Source of the DNA: Butyrivibrio sp. AE3009
GTDB lineage: Bacteria > Bacillota > Clostridia > Lachnospirales > Lachnospiraceae
Assembly: GCF_000420845.1 (NCBI RefSeq)
Contig: NZ_ATVS01000031.1
Span: forward strand, 1-41,415
Length of the DNA stretch: 41,415 bases
Reading direction: 5' to 3'
Below, piece after piece: positions 17,577 to 26,930 of this stretch. The notes below the pieces were generated by a model that had not been told where the DNA came from, did no database searches, and saw only the letters and a list, made by a program, of their open reading frames with translations. Made by a program: the position numbers and the translations under genes. Numbering within the stretch: the stretch's first letter is position 1; each line of letters starts with the position of its first letter.

Positions 17577-17807
17577 TTAGATCATGTAAGGCTTCAATAC
17601 TTCGAGAACCTCATCTGCGCCGTCTTCTGCATGGATGTTAAGATCGATAGGCTTAGAAAGATCGAGTGAGAAAATACCCATGATAGACTTTGCATCGATA
17701 ACGTATCTTCCGGAAACGAGATCGAAATCATAATCAAATTTCGTAATATCGTTTACAAATGATTTTACCTTATCGATTGAATTTAAAGAAATTTTTACGG
17801 TCTTCAT
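17577..17807 (-). CDS. HPr-like (Crh-like) protein lacking the catalytic histidine
   Basis: 76 residues after AAGGAGGT. From residue ~35 the sequence follows HPr: YVIDAKSIMGIFSLDLSKP with Ser41 equivalent to the regulatory Ser46 of HPr, then a strand and the closing helix (DEVLEVLKPYM). The N-terminal G-L-H-A-R-P active-site loop is replaced by NSIDKVKSF, with no histidine in the whole protein. It therefore cannot be a sugar-phosphotransfer carrier by the usual chemistry. B. subtilis Crh is a precedent for an HPr relative working only through the serine site in carbon regulation. A regulatory role is inferred. Confidence 0.8.
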   Translation of the reverse strand: MKTVKISLNSIDKVKSFVNDITKFDYDFDLVSGRYVIDAKSIMGIFSLDLSKPIDLNIHAEDGADEVLEVLKPYMI

Positions 17808-17833
17808 TGCGCAAATACCTCCTTCTTTTCTTT

Positions 17834-17862
17834 ATAGTAAACGTGTAAAGTACAAAAGTCAA
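17834..17862 (-). promoter_or_regulatory. Promoter of the HPr-like gene
   Basis: On the minus strand: TTGACT, 17 bp, TACTAT, 27 bp upstream of the start codon. It is close to sigma-A consensus. It lies in the divergent region shared with mtaB. Confidence 0.65.
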
Positions 17863-17897
17863 TGACTAAATTGACCGATTTGGAAAGAAAATAGCAT

Positions 17898-19283
17898 ATG
17901 TTAAATAACGTTAATAATCTGAAAATTGCATTACACAATCTTGGTTGTAAGGTTAATGGCTATGAAATGGACGTAATGGCCCAGCGCCTCAGGGAGGCAG
18001 GGGCTGTGATCGTGCCTTTTTCCGAGCAGGCAGACATATATATCATCAATACCTGTACGGTTACCAATATCGCAGACAGAAAGTCAAGACAGATGCTGCA
18101 CAAGTCCAAGAAGAACAATCCGGACTCCGTTGTAGTGGCTGTTGGCTGCTATGTTGAGACTGACACTGAGGGTGTCAAAAAGGATGAGTGCATCGACCTC
18201 GCCATCGGCAATAACAAGAAGGCTGAGATCGTTGACATATTAAACAAGTACCTGGAAACAAGAGCAGCAAGATGCGGAGCCGGAGAGCAGGCGGCCGCCG
18301 ATGATAAGACTCTCGGAGGAACTTCTATCATCGACATCAACAGCACCCATGAGTATGAGAGCATGTTTTTGTCAGAGCTTCCCGAACACACGAGGGCTTA
18401 TATTAAGATTCAGGACGGATGTAACCAGTTCTGCTCATATTGCGTCATTCCTTATGCAAGGGGAAGAGTTCGCAGTAGAGACCAGCAGGAGATAATAAAC
18501 GAGATCAAGGGTCTTGTTCAGAAGGGCTGCAAGGAAGTGGTCCTCACCGGAATTCATGTCAGCTCCTACGGCAGCGATTTTGAGAACAAGGATGTGAATC
18601 TCATAAGCCTTATCGAGCATATCAACGAGATCGCCGGTATCAGAAGGATCAGATTAAGCTCCCTGGAGCCAAGGATCATGACTGAGGACAATGTTAAGAG
18701 ACTGTCCATGGTGGATAAGCTCTGCCCTCATTTCCACTTGTCACTCCAGAGCGGGTGCGATAGCGTCCTTAAGAGAATGAACCGCCACTACACAGCTGAG
18801 GAGTTCAGACAGGGCGTTGAGATATTGAGAAAATATTTTGACAGACCTGCCATCACAACTGACGTCATCGTGGGCTTCCCGGGCGAAACAGAGGAGGAAT
18901 TCGATGAGTGCAGGAAGTTTGTCGAGGACATTGATTTCTATGAGATGCATGTCTTTAAGTATTCTCCCAGAAAAGGCACCGTTGCCGCAGGCATGAAGGA
19001 TCAGCTCACAGACAGGGAAAAGAGTGCGCGAAGTGATGTACTGCTGCATCTTACCAAGACCCAGGCCGAGAACTACAGAAACAGCTTCATCGGCGAGAAA
19101 CTGGAGATCCTCTGGGAGGATGAGGAAGAGATCAAGGGCAGGAAATATATGACGGGACACAGCGACAGATATGTCAAGGTGGCCATTCCCTCTGATTCTC
19201 CTCTGTGCATACCCTGCGTCACCGGAGAGATAACATCGGTAGTGCCGACAGGGTTTCTGAATTCTGATACATTGCTTATTTAA
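17898..19283 (+). CDS. mtaB: tRNA t6A37 methylthiotransferase MtaB
   Basis: 461 residues. N-terminal UPF0004 domain (LHNLGCKVNGYEMDVM, NTCTVTNIADRKSRQ, VGCYVETD) holds the auxiliary Fe-S cluster cysteines. The radical-SAM domain has GCNQFCSYCVIPYARGR (CxxxCxxC) and further core segments (LSSLEPR, HLSLQSGCDSVLKRMNR, TDVIVGFPGETEEEF). A C-terminal TRAM-like region follows. It adds a methylthio group to t6A at position 37 of ANN-decoding tRNAs. Its 5' region is divergent from the HPr-like gene. Distinguished from MiaB and RimO by the CKVNxYE start. Confidence 0.92.
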   Translation: MLNNVNNLKIALHNLGCKVNGYEMDVMAQRLREAGAVIVPFSEQADIYIINTCTVTNIADRKSRQMLHKSKKNNPDSVVVAVGCYVETDTEGVKKDECIDLAIGNNKKAEIVDILNKYLETRAARCGAGEQAAADDKTLGGTSIIDINSTHEYESMFLSELPEHTRAYIKIQDGCNQFCSYCVIPYARGRVRSRDQQEIINEIKGLVQKGCKEVVLTGIHVSSYGSDFENKDVNLISLIEHINEIAGIRRIRLSSLEPRIMTEDNVKRLSMVDKLCPHFHLSLQSGCDSVLKRMNRHYTAEEFRQGVEILRKYFDRPAITTDVIVGFPGETEEEFDECRKFVEDIDFYEMHVFKYSPRKGTVAAGMKDQLTDREKSARSDVLLHLTKTQAENYRNSFIGEKLEILWEDEEEIKGRKYMTGHSDRYVKVAIPSDSPLCIPCVTGEITSVVPTGFLNSDTLLI

Positions 19284-19404
19284 AAACCTTAGTGTAATAT
19301 TAATATATATGCGCCGACATAAGTTCGGGCTTGAAGATGTTTTTTTCAAATAGAGCAAGAGGCCCCCGGGGCTAAAAAAATACACAAGGAAAGGTAGAGA
19401 CAAT

Positions 19405-19680
19405 ATGGCAGAGCAGGATTTAGGAAACACCCAATTTTTTAAGGTTGAGGTTGAGCCGGAAACAGGCGTTAAGAAGGTTCTTTCTGTTGTTTACGACGCC
19501 CTCATGGAGAAGGGATACAATCCGGTTAACCAGATTGTTGGATACATCATGTCCGGAGACCCCACCTACATCACCAGCCACAAGGGCGCTCGCAGCCTTA
19601 TCATGAAGGTTGAGAGAGACGAGCTTGTGGAAGAGATGCTTACTGAGTACATCAAGAACAATGATTGGGGACAGAAATAA
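19405..19680 (+). CDS. ireB: IreB-family regulatory phosphoprotein (UPF0297/YrzL)
   Basis: 91 residues after AAGGAAAGG. The sequence ([36 protein letters not shown]) is characteristic of the UPF0297 family. In Enterococcus faecalis, IreB is phosphorylated by the PASTA kinase IreK and affects cephalosporin resistance. A single Thr at residue 9 in the flexible N-terminus could be the phosphosite (inference). It lies six bases before ruvX, as in the conserved yrzL-yrrK-yrzB arrangement. Confidence 0.93.
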   Translation: MAEQDLGNTQFFKVEVEPETGVKKVLSVVYDALMEKGYNPVNQIVGYIMSGDPTYITSHKGARSLIMKVERDELVEEMLTEYIKNNDWGQK

Positions 19681-19686
19681 GACCTG

Positions 19687-20115
19687 ATGCGTATTATGGG
19701 ACTTGACTACGGCTCCAGGACCGTGGGCGTTGCCATCAGCGACGAGCTGCTGTTAACAGCCCAGGCCAGGGAGATTATCCGCAGAAAAGAAGAGAACAAG
19801 CTGCGCAGGACACTTGCGCGTATCGAAGAGCTGATCGTGGAATACGGGGTGGAGAAGATTGTACTCGGACTCCCCCTTAACATGGATCAGTCTGATTCAG
19901 AGCGCTCTAAACTAAGCCTTGAGTTCAAGGACAAGATAGAGCGAAGAACAGGAATACCTGTTATTATGTGGGACGAGCGTCTCACCACAGTTGAAGCTGA
20001 TGAGATAATGGATGAAGTCGGCATCAGGGGCAAGGATCGCAAGGAATATGTTGATATGATCGCAGCCCAGATCATACTTCAGGACTATCTCGACAACAGC
20101 AAGGATAAGGCCTGA
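19687..20115 (+). CDS. ruvX: YqgF/RuvX-type RNase-H-fold nuclease (putative Holliday junction resolvase / pre-16S rRNA nuclease)
   Basis: 142 residues. [19 protein letters not shown] is the first acidic motif, [16 protein letters not shown] the middle one and [14 protein letters not shown] the third, with a final Asp in [15 protein letters not shown]. Matches the YqgF family in length and motifs. E. coli YqgF processes the 5' end of 16S rRNA; resolvase activity is also reported. Overall role in this species is uncertain between the two. Located between ireB and yrzB. Confidence 0.94.
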   Translation: MRIMGLDYGSRTVGVAISDELLLTAQAREIIRRKEENKLRRTLARIEELIVEYGVEKIVLGLPLNMDQSDSERSKLSLEFKDKIERRTGIPVIMWDERLTTVEADEIMDEVGIRGKDRKEYVDMIAAQIILQDYLDNSKDKA

Positions 20116-20144
20116 TATTATTAGGCCCACATGGAGAGTTTATT

Positions 20145-20408
20145 TTGGAAAAGATAGTATTTAGTCCGGATGGAGAAGAGTCAGTAGAATTTTTTTGCCT
20201 GGAACAGACTATTATTGGGGCGAAAACATATCTTCTCGTAACAGATGAGGAAGATGGTGACGGAGAAGCGCTGATACTGCGCGATGACTCCGATTTAAAA
20301 GATGAGGAAGCGGTTTACGTGATCGTAGATGATGACCTGGAGCTTGAAGCTGTCGCAGGTGTATTTCGTAAGCTTCTTTCTGAGGACGGCATAGATTTAG
20401 ACATCTAA
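20145..20408 (+). CDS. yrzB: DUF1292 protein (YrzB family)
   Basis: 87 residues from TTG at 20145, preceded by GGAGAG. Acidic small protein with the DUF1292 pattern: short strands followed by LLVTDEEDGDGEALILRDDSD and a closing segment EAVAGVFRKLL. Function unknown in the family; it follows ireB and ruvX in many Firmicutes, so the three probably act in a related process. Confidence 0.85.
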   Translation: MEKIVFSPDGEESVEFFCLEQTIIGAKTYLLVTDEEDGDGEALILRDDSDLKDEEAVYVIVDDDLELEAVAGVFRKLLSEDGIDLDI

Positions 20409-20468
20409 CGGGGAATTGGTTTTTGTGTATCTCTATGCCCTCCGCCAAGATTATATGGAGGAACGAAT

Positions 20469-22148
20469 TTGGCTAAAAAGAAAATTGAAAATGCGTCCAA
20501 GCTGCAGATCATCCCTTTGGGTGGTCTTGAGCAGATTGGAATGAACATCACTGCCTTCAGATACGAAGACAGTATTATTGTGGTGGACTGCGGTCTGTCA
20601 TTCCCTGAGGATGAGATGCTGGGAATCGATCTGGTTATCCCGGATATCACCTATCTTCAGGACAACATCGACAAGGTCAAGGGCTTTGTAATCACCCACG
20701 GCCACGAGGATCATATCGGAGCACTTCCCTATGTTCTTCATGAACTTAATATTCCGGTTTATGCAACTCGCCTTACCATGGGTATCATCGAGCACAAGCT
20801 TGAGGAGCATAACCTTCTTAAGACAACAAGAAGAAAGGTTGTCAAATTTGGACAGTCCATTAACCTTGGACAGTTCCGTGTAGAATTTATCAGAACCAAC
20901 CATTCCATCGTTGACGCAGCTGCTCTTGCAATCTATTCACCTGCAGGAACAGTGGTACACACCGGTGACTTCAAGGTTGACTATACCCCTGTTTTCGGAG
21001 ATCCGATCGACCTTCAGAGATTCGCTGAGATCGGTAAAAAGGGCGTACTGGCTCTTCTGTGTGATTCAACCAACGCAGAGAGACCCGGATTTACTCCCTC
21101 TGAGAAAACAGTCGGAAGAGCTCTCAGAACTCTTTTTGAAGAGCATGAGAATTCAAGGATTATCGTTGCTACCTTTGCCTCCAACGTTGACCGTGTTCAG
21201 CAGATCATCAACGTTGCCCACAAGCACGGCAGGAAGGTTGTGGTGGAAGGCCGCAGCATGGTCAGCATCATCGATATAGCTCAGAAGCTTGACTGCATCA
21301 AGATTCCGGAGAACACACTTATCGATATAGATGAGCTCAAGAACTATCCTGAGAACAAGACGGTTATCATCACCACCGGAAGCCAGGGTGAGTCCATGGC
21401 GGCTCTTAGCAGAATGGCCAATTCTCAGCACAGGAAGATTACCATTGGCGCAGGAGATACGGTTATTTTCTCATCTCACCCCATTCCGGGTAATGAGAAG
21501 GCCGTTACCAATATTATCAACGAGCTGCAGATGAAGGGCGCGGATGTTATTTTCCAGGATGTTCACGTTTCAGGACATGCCTGCCGCGAGGACATCAAGC
21601 TTATCTATACCCTTGTTAAGCCCAAGTATTCAGTGCCTGTTCACGGCGAGTACAGACATCTTATGGCTCAGAGAAGCATTGCCAAGGAGCTTGGAATCCC
21701 CAAGGAGAATATCTTCATTCTTCACTCGGGAGAGATCCTCGAGATGGACGAGGAGAGCGCCAGGGTTAAGGGCAAGGTGCCTGTAGGAGCAATCCTGGTT
21801 GACGGTCTTGGAGTCGGCGATGTAGGAAATGTTGTACTTAGGGATAGACAGCACCTTGCGGAAGATGGTATTGTGATAGTTGTATTCGGAATCGATAACG
21901 ACACCGCACAGCTTATTTCGGGCCCCAGCATTGTTTCACGAGGCTTTGTATACGTAAGGGAGTCCGACAAGCTGATAGACGATGCGACGGATCTTGTGCT
22001 TGATGAGGTCACTGAGGCCCTCGATAAGGGAATCACCGACTGGGGCAAGCTTAAGAGCATTGTCAAGGACGTTCTTAGTGACTACATCTGGAAAAAGACT
22101 AAGAGAAGGCCTATGATAATGCCTATAATCATGGACACAAATTATTAA
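20469..22148 (+). CDS. rnjA: Ribonuclease J
   Basis: 559 residues from TTG at 20469 after TGGAGGAACGAA. Metallo-beta-lactamase/beta-CASP nuclease: GLEQIGMN, zinc-binding HGHEDHIGALP, HTGDFKVD, DSTNAERPG, then beta-CASP motifs (GSQGE, SSHPIPGNE, VHVSGHA, PVHGEYRHL). The C-terminal domain follows. It performs 5'-3' exonucleolytic and endonucleolytic mRNA decay and rRNA maturation. It lies inside the yrz/yrr-type gene run, eight bases before the short MltG-like gene. Whether it is the J1 or J2 paralog cannot be told here. Confidence 0.95.
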   Translation: MAKKKIENASKLQIIPLGGLEQIGMNITAFRYEDSIIVVDCGLSFPEDEMLGIDLVIPDITYLQDNIDKVKGFVITHGHEDHIGALPYVLHELNIPVYATRLTMGIIEHKLEEHNLLKTTRRKVVKFGQSINLGQFRVEFIRTNHSIVDAAALAIYSPAGTVVHTGDFKVDYTPVFGDPIDLQRFAEIGKKGVLALLCDSTNAERPGFTPSEKTVGRALRTLFEEHENSRIIVATFASNVDRVQQIINVAHKHGRKVVVEGRSMVSIIDIAQKLDCIKIPENTLIDIDELKNYPENKTVIITTGSQGESMAALSRMANSQHRKITIGAGDTVIFSSHPIPGNEKAVTNIINELQMKGADVIFQDVHVSGHACREDIKLIYTLVKPKYSVPVHGEYRHLMAQRSIAKELGIPKENIFILHSGEILEMDEESARVKGKVPVGAILVDGLGVGDVGNVVLRDRQHLAEDGIVIVVFGIDNDTAQLISGPSIVSRGFVYVRESDKLIDDATDLVLDEVTEALDKGITDWGKLKSIVKDVLSDYIWKKTKRRPMIMPIIMDTNY

Positions 22149-22156
22149 GGAGCAAT

Positions 22157-22621
22157 ATGAGCATTAAAAGAATCGGCCTTGGTCTTCTGGATACCATCGT
22201 CAAGGTGGTATTTATTGTAGTCATCGCTATGCTTATCATGAAATATGCCAAGGTTGCTTATGACTACGGCTATCATACTTTTAACCAGACTCCCGTTTCT
22301 TCCGGAACCGGCAGAACTGTTACAGTCACCATAGGAAGGGGCGACGGTGCCAAGGAGATAGGTAGGAAACTGGCTGATGTGGGCCTTATTACCGACAGGA
22401 ATCTTTTCTGGTTCCAGGAACTTCTGTCAGAGTATCACGGCATGGAGAAGCCCGGAACCTACGAGCTCAGCACAGCTATGACACCGGAGGAGATGCTGAG
22501 GATAATGTCAGCGGTTTCGGAGGGGGATGAGGATGCCGCAGCGGCTACTCCCGCAGTGGAACCCGAGGAATCGACAGAGACTGAGGAATCAGCACAGACA
22601 GAGGAATCAAACGGTGGTTGA
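22157..22621 (+). CDS. Short MltG/YceG-like membrane protein lacking the catalytic domain
   Basis: 154 residues after AAGGAGCAAT. One N-terminal membrane helix (~14-30). Residues ~50-120 match the LysM-like N-terminal module of MltG: VTVTIGRGDGAKEIGRKLADVGLITDRNLFWFQELL...KPGTYELSTAMTPEEMLRIM. The protein then ends in an Ala/Thr/Glu-rich tail, so the large lytic transglycosylase domain with its catalytic Glu is missing. It occupies the place of yrrL (mltG) in the Bacillus gene order. It may be a regulator or partner of peptidoglycan cleavage, or a domain remnant. The next gene overlaps it. Confidence 0.75.
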   Translation: MSIKRIGLGLLDTIVKVVFIVVIAMLIMKYAKVAYDYGYHTFNQTPVSSGTGRTVTVTIGRGDGAKEIGRKLADVGLITDRNLFWFQELLSEYHGMEKPGTYELSTAMTPEEMLRIMSAVSEGDEDAAAATPAVEPEESTETEESAQTEESNGG

Positions 22622-23255
22622 ACAGGACAGAATGAAAGCTTTCATCAATTCAATGGATGCGGGGAACGCTCCTTATCTTGATGAGCTTGAGAGAATAGCA
22701 ATTAAGGATGAGGTGCCTATTATCCGTAAGGATACACAGGCACTTCTTAAGTTTTTAATGGCACAGGCAAGGCCGGTGAATATCCTGGAGGTGGGCTGCG
22801 CCATCGGCTTCTCGGCCCTTCTTATGGCTGAGTATTCCGGTGCGGATACCAGGATCACCACAATAGAGAAATATGAGAAGAGGATTCCTGTAGCCAGGGA
22901 CAATTTTGATAGGTATGACAAAAACAAGAAAATCACACTTCTTGAGGGGGACGCACTGGAGATCTTAAAGACTCTGCCTGAGGGGTATGATTTTATTTTT
23001 ATGGATGCAGCCAAGGGGCAGTACATCAATTTTTTGCCGGATTGTCTGAGAATCCTTAATAAAGGGGGACTGCTGGTGTCGGATAATGTCCTTCAGGACG
23101 GCGACGTCATCGAGTCCAGATTTGCAGTTACAAGGAGAGACCGGACGATCCATGCGAGGATGAGGGAGTATCTCTACGAGCTCAAACACAATGAGGCCCT
23201 TAATACAGTTATACTTACGGTGGGAGACGGAATGACGCTGTCTGTCAAGCTGTAA
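22614..23255 (+). CDS. trmR: SAM-dependent O-methyltransferase, TrmR (YrrM)-like
   Basis: 213 residues from GTG at 22614, which has GAGGA upstream and overlaps the previous gene by 8 nt; an in-frame ATG at 22632 is an alternative. COMT-like Rossmann fold: NILEVGCAIGFSALLMAEY, ITTIEKYEKRI, YDFIFMDAAKGQYINFLPD and GGLLVSDNVL. In Bacillus the equivalent yrrM product TrmR methylates 5-hydroxyuridine to 5-methoxyuridine in tRNA wobble position 34. The neighbouring U32 protein is of the type that makes 5-hydroxyuridine, which supports this assignment; it is contextual. Confidence 0.82.
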   Translation: MVEQDRMKAFINSMDAGNAPYLDELERIAIKDEVPIIRKDTQALLKFLMAQARPVNILEVGCAIGFSALLMAEYSGADTRITTIEKYEKRIPVARDNFDRYDKNKKITLLEGDALEILKTLPEGYDFIFMDAAKGQYINFLPDCLRILNKGGLLVSDNVLQDGDVIESRFAVTRRDRTIHARMREYLYELKHNEALNTVILTVGDGMTLSVKL

Positions 23256-23281
23256 GCTTTGTTTGGAAATGGAGAAAGATT

Positions 23282-24511
23282 ATGAAAAAACCTGAGTTAC
23301 TTATACCTGCCAGTAGCCTGGAAGTGTTGAAAACAGCTGTTATTTTTGGCGCAGATGCGGTATACATCGGAGGCGATGCCTTTGGCCTCAGGGCCAAGGC
23401 CAAGAACTTCAGCCCCGAGGAGATGAAGGAAGGAATAGCCTTCGCCCATGAGCACGGAGTTAAGGTTCATGTTACTGTGAACATCCTTGCCCACAACTAT
23501 GATCTGGACGGAGTTGAGAAGTATCTTCATGAACTCAAGGAACTTAAGCCTGACGCTCTTATTATCGCAGACCCCGGAATCTTCATGAAGGCCAGGAGAA
23601 TCTGCCCCGAGATAGAGATTCATGTATCCACTCAGGCCAATAATACCAACTATGAAACCTACAATTTCTGGCATCAGCTGGGAGCCAAGAGAGTTGTCGC
23701 CGCAAGAGAGCTCTCTCTTAATGAGATCAAGGAGATCACTTCCAGAATACCCGAGGATCTTGAGATGGAGTGCTTCATTCACGGAGCAATGTGCATCTCC
23801 TATTCGGGAAGATGCCTTCTGTCCAATTACTTCACAGGAAGAGATGCAAACAAAGGCGCCTGCACTCATCCCTGCAGATGGAAGTATTCCATCGTGGAGG
23901 AGAAGAGACCCGGTGAGTATCTGCCGGTATATGAGAATGACAGAGGAACCTATATCTTCAACTCCAAGGATCTGTGCATGATCGATCACATTCCTGAGCT
24001 TGTGGATGCCGGCGTCGACAGCTGCAAGATCGAGGGAAGAATGAAGACAGCCCTCTATGTTGCCACCGTTGCCAGAACCTATAGGAAGGCAATAGATGAC
24101 TATTTTGAGTCGGAGGAGAAGTACAGGCAGAACATGCCCTGGTATCTGGAGCAGATCTCCAAGTGCACCTACCGTCAGTTCACGACAGGCTTTTACTTTG
24201 GCAAGCCCAGTGAAGATGCTCAGATATATGATAACAACACCTATGTTAACGAATACATCTATCTTGGTATAGTGGGAGAGATAGATAACATAGGTTATGC
24301 CAAGATTGAGCAGAGAAACAAGTTCTGCGTTGGCGACAATATAGAAATCATGAAGCCCGACGGAACCGACGTCAAGGTAACCGTCAAGGCCATGTATAAC
24401 GAAGAGGGAGAGAGCGTTGAGTCCTGTCCTCACTCCAAGCAGGTGATATATGTTGAATTGTCAGAGCCTGCGGAGGTTTATGACATCCTCAGAATGGAAT
24501 CCGAGACCTGA
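23282..24511 (+). CDS. Peptidase-U32-family protein (TrhP/YrrN-YrrO-type tRNA hydroxylation protein)
   Basis: 409 residues. Despite the family name, most U32 proteins modify RNA. TIM-barrel-like N-terminus (ELLIPASSLEVLKTAVIFGADAVYIGG...STQANNTNYETYNFW) with the U32 signature ECFIHGAMCISYSGRCLLSNYFTGRDANKGACTHPCRW, broken here by clustered cysteines typical of an Fe-S site. The C-terminal beta domain follows. TrhP homologues form 5-hydroxyuridine at tRNA position 34; the neighbouring TrmR-like gene would then methylate it. B. subtilis has two tandem U32 genes here, this window only one. Function is assigned by family and context. Confidence 0.8.
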   Translation: MKKPELLIPASSLEVLKTAVIFGADAVYIGGDAFGLRAKAKNFSPEEMKEGIAFAHEHGVKVHVTVNILAHNYDLDGVEKYLHELKELKPDALIIADPGIFMKARRICPEIEIHVSTQANNTNYETYNFWHQLGAKRVVAARELSLNEIKEITSRIPEDLEMECFIHGAMCISYSGRCLLSNYFTGRDANKGACTHPCRWKYSIVEEKRPGEYLPVYENDRGTYIFNSKDLCMIDHIPELVDAGVDSCKIEGRMKTALYVATVARTYRKAIDDYFESEEKYRQNMPWYLEQISKCTYRQFTTGFYFGKPSEDAQIYDNNTYVNEYIYLGIVGEIDNIGYAKIEQRNKFCVGDNIEIMKPDGTDVKVTVKAMYNEEGESVESCPHSKQVIYVELSEPAEVYDILRMESET

Positions 24512-24531
24512 TATATATGATTCGCGATACA

Positions 24532-24567
24532 AACTTCAGAAAAAACACTACAGTTTTTTCTGAAGTT
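24532..24567 (+). terminator. Perfect 15-bp hairpin after the U32 gene
   Basis: aacttcagaaaaaac, loop actaca, gttttttctgaagtt. No free T-tract follows, but the right arm is T-rich. It ends the tRNA-modification run 20 bp after the U32 stop and precedes glnN, so it may terminate or attenuate. Confidence 0.55.
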
Positions 24568-24636
24568 GTTGTATACTGTGACGGATTAAAATAAAAAAGC
24601 GTTACATATCAAAATTTTTGTACAAAGGGGTGCATA

Positions 24637-26748
24637 ATGGGAGAGAGAGTTAACGTAGAAGAGATCTTTGGAGAGAACGTCTTTACCATCGAGAAGATGA
24701 GAGAGCGTCTTCCCAAGAATGTTTACAAGGAAGTTGTAAGCGTAATTGAGGGAGGCGGAGAGCTTTCCAAGACAAGCGCCGATGTGGTGGCCAATGCCAT
24801 GAAGAATTGGGCTGTTGAGCACGGGGCAACCCACTACACACACTGGTTCCAGCCACTTACGGGAATCACAGCCGAGAAGCATGATGCTTTTATCGGAAGT
24901 CCCGACAAGGACGGCAAGATGATCACAGCTTTTTCGGGAAAAGAGCTGATCAAGGGTGAGCCTGATGCTTCTTCCTTCCCGTCAGGCGGCCTTAGAGCTA
25001 CTTTTGAGGCAAGAGGCTACACAACCTGGGATATCACTTCACCGGCTTTCCTCAAGGAATCCGGCACCGGAGTTACTCTTTGCATACCCACTGCATTCTG
25101 TTCATACACAGGAGAAGCGCTGGATAAGAAGACACCGCTTCTTCGTTCAATGGAGGCTGTTAACAAACAGGCTCTCAGAATTGTTAAGCTATTTGGAAAT
25201 ACCAGAGCTACCAAGGTCAACGTATCCGTTGGACCGGAGCAGGAATATTTCCTTATCGACTGGGACAAGTCCATGAAGCGTGAGGACATCATCTTCACCG
25301 GAAGAACTCTCTTCGGTGCAATGCCTCCCAAGGGGCAGGAGATGGAGGATCACTATTTCGGAGTTATCCGTGAGAATGTCGGCGAGTTCATGAAGGATCT
25401 CAACAAGGAGCTGTGGAAGCTCGGAGTTCCCGATAAGACTCAGCACAACGAGGTTGCTCCCGGACAGCATGAGCTCGCACCTATCTATGAGACTGCCAAT
25501 ATCGCAGTAGATCACAACCAGATCATAATGGAGACCATGAAGCGTGTTGCAGAGCATCACAACATGAGATGCCTTCTTCATGAGAAGCCCTTTGCCGGCG
25601 TTAACGGCTCAGGTAAGCACGATAACTGGTCACTTTGCACCGACGACGGAGTTAATCTCCTTGATCCCGGTGATACACCCAACAAGAATGTTCAGTTTCT
25701 GTTTGTTCTTGCCTGCATTCTGAAGGCTGTTGACACTCATGCAGACCTCCTTCGCCAGAGTGCTGCCGATGTAGGAAACGACCACAGACTTGGAGCAGAT
25801 GAGGCACCTCCGGCTATTATTTCCGTATTCCTCGGAGAGCAGCTTGAGGACGTTGTTAAACAGCTCATCGAGACCGGTGAAGCCAAGTCCAGCAAGAAGG
25901 GCGGCAAGCTCAAGACCGGCGTATCAACACTTCCTCAGTTTGAAAAGGACGCCACTGACAGAAACCGTACTTCACCTTTTGCCTTCACGGGTAATAAGTT
26001 TGAGTTCAGAATGGTTGGTTCTTCGGATTCCATGGCCAGCTCCAATACTACACTTAATACTATCGTAGCCGAGGCATTCTGCGAGGCAGCAGATTTCCTT
26101 GAGAAGGCCGATGACTTCGATATGGCTGTACACGACCTTATCAAGAAGTATCTCACAGAGCATCAGAGAATTATTTTCAACGGCGACGGATACTCCGATG
26201 AATGGAAAAAAGAGGCCGAGAGGCGCGGACTTCCCAATATCAAGTCCACCATCGAGGCAGCAGATACACTGACCTCCAAGAAGGCAGTAGAGCTCTTTGA
26301 GAGATTTGGTGTCTTCACAAAGACAGAGCTCTCTTCCAGACAGGAGATCATCTTCGAGAACTATGCCAAGACCATCAATATCGAGGCTCTCACCATGATC
26401 GATATGGCTTCCAAGCAGATCATTCCTGCAGTTATGAAGTACGCAGGACGTCTTGCCAAGGATGCGAACGAGATCAAGGCAGCAGGCGTAGATGCTACTG
26501 TTGAGGTATCTGAGCTCACTGAGATCCAGAAGGAGCTTACCAAGATGAAGAAGGCCCTTGAGAAGCTCAAGGCTGAGGAAGCCAAGGCCAGAAAGATCAC
26601 TGAGCCCAGAAAGATGGCTTTTTATTACAAGGATCATGTTCGCCCTGTAATGGACAACCTCAGAGCACCTGCTGATGCGTTGGAGATGCTGGTTGCCAAG
26701 AATGATTGGCCGTTCCCTACTTACGCGGATCTACTTTTTGAAGGATAA
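24637..26748 (+). CDS. glnN: Glutamine synthetase type III (GSIII)
   Basis: 703 residues after AAAGGGGTGC, the size and layout of GSIII. Family segments: [71 protein letters not shown] and the ATP-site region [22 protein letters not shown]. It ligates ammonia to glutamate with ATP and works as a dodecamer. It has its own leader of ~70 bp after the hairpin at 24532 and is followed by a palindromic element and tRNA-Gln. No GlnR site was recognised. GSIII is the usual ammonia-assimilating form in Lachnospiraceae. Confidence 0.96.
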   Translation: MGERVNVEEIFGENVFTIEKMRERLPKNVYKEVVSVIEGGGELSKTSADVVANAMKNWAVEHGATHYTHWFQPLTGITAEKHDAFIGSPDKDGKMITAFSGKELIKGEPDASSFPSGGLRATFEARGYTTWDITSPAFLKESGTGVTLCIPTAFCSYTGEALDKKTPLLRSMEAVNKQALRIVKLFGNTRATKVNVSVGPEQEYFLIDWDKSMKREDIIFTGRTLFGAMPPKGQEMEDHYFGVIRENVGEFMKDLNKELWKLGVPDKTQHNEVAPGQHELAPIYETANIAVDHNQIIMETMKRVAEHHNMRCLLHEKPFAGVNGSGKHDNWSLCTDDGVNLLDPGDTPNKNVQFLFVLACILKAVDTHADLLRQSAADVGNDHRLGADEAPPAIISVFLGEQLEDVVKQLIETGEAKSSKKGGKLKTGVSTLPQFEKDATDRNRTSPFAFTGNKFEFRMVGSSDSMASSNTTLNTIVAEAFCEAADFLEKADDFDMAVHDLIKKYLTEHQRIIFNGDGYSDEWKKEAERRGLPNIKSTIEAADTLTSKKAVELFERFGVFTKTELSSRQEIIFENYAKTINIEALTMIDMASKQIIPAVMKYAGRLAKDANEIKAAGVDATVEVSELTEIQKELTKMKKALEKLKAEEAKARKITEPRKMAFYYKDHVRPVMDNLRAPADALEMLVAKNDWPFPTYADLLFEG

Positions 26749-26755
26749 CGACTAA

Positions 26756-26841
26756 GGGGACAGTCCCCATCAACAAACTGTGAACAACAAAACCTTCCGA
26801 TAATCTGAGAAGTTCACAATTTGTTAATGGGGACTGTCCCC
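26756..26841. repeat. 86-bp inverted-repeat element, copy 1
   Basis: 30-bp arms: ggggacagtccccatcaacaaactgtgaac and its near-perfect inverse (two mismatches). Each arm starts with its own small palindrome ggggacagtcccc. The 26-bp centre is unpaired. The same element occurs reversed at 28759-28847, including the centre. Sits between glnN and tRNA-Gln. A similar organisation is known for REP-type elements mobilised by RAYT transposases, but no such gene is in the window. Confidence 0.75.
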
Positions 26842-26888
26842 TATATACAGCCTATTATTAAAAAAATAAAAAAATTTTAAAAAAGTGC

Positions 26889-26917
26889 TTGCATTTTTAA
26901 AAAAAGGTGCGTATAAT
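26889..26917 (+). promoter_or_regulatory. Promoter of tRNA-Gln
   Basis: TTGCAT, 17 bp, TATAAT; the -10 is perfect and ends 13 bp before the mature tRNA start. Confidence 0.75.
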
Positions 26918-26930
26918 ACAATCTTGTCGA

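Noticed and set aside
24568..24636. A GlnR or other nitrogen-control operator before glnN
   Set aside because: No TGTNA-type inverted repeat or other recognised operator was seen in the short leader.
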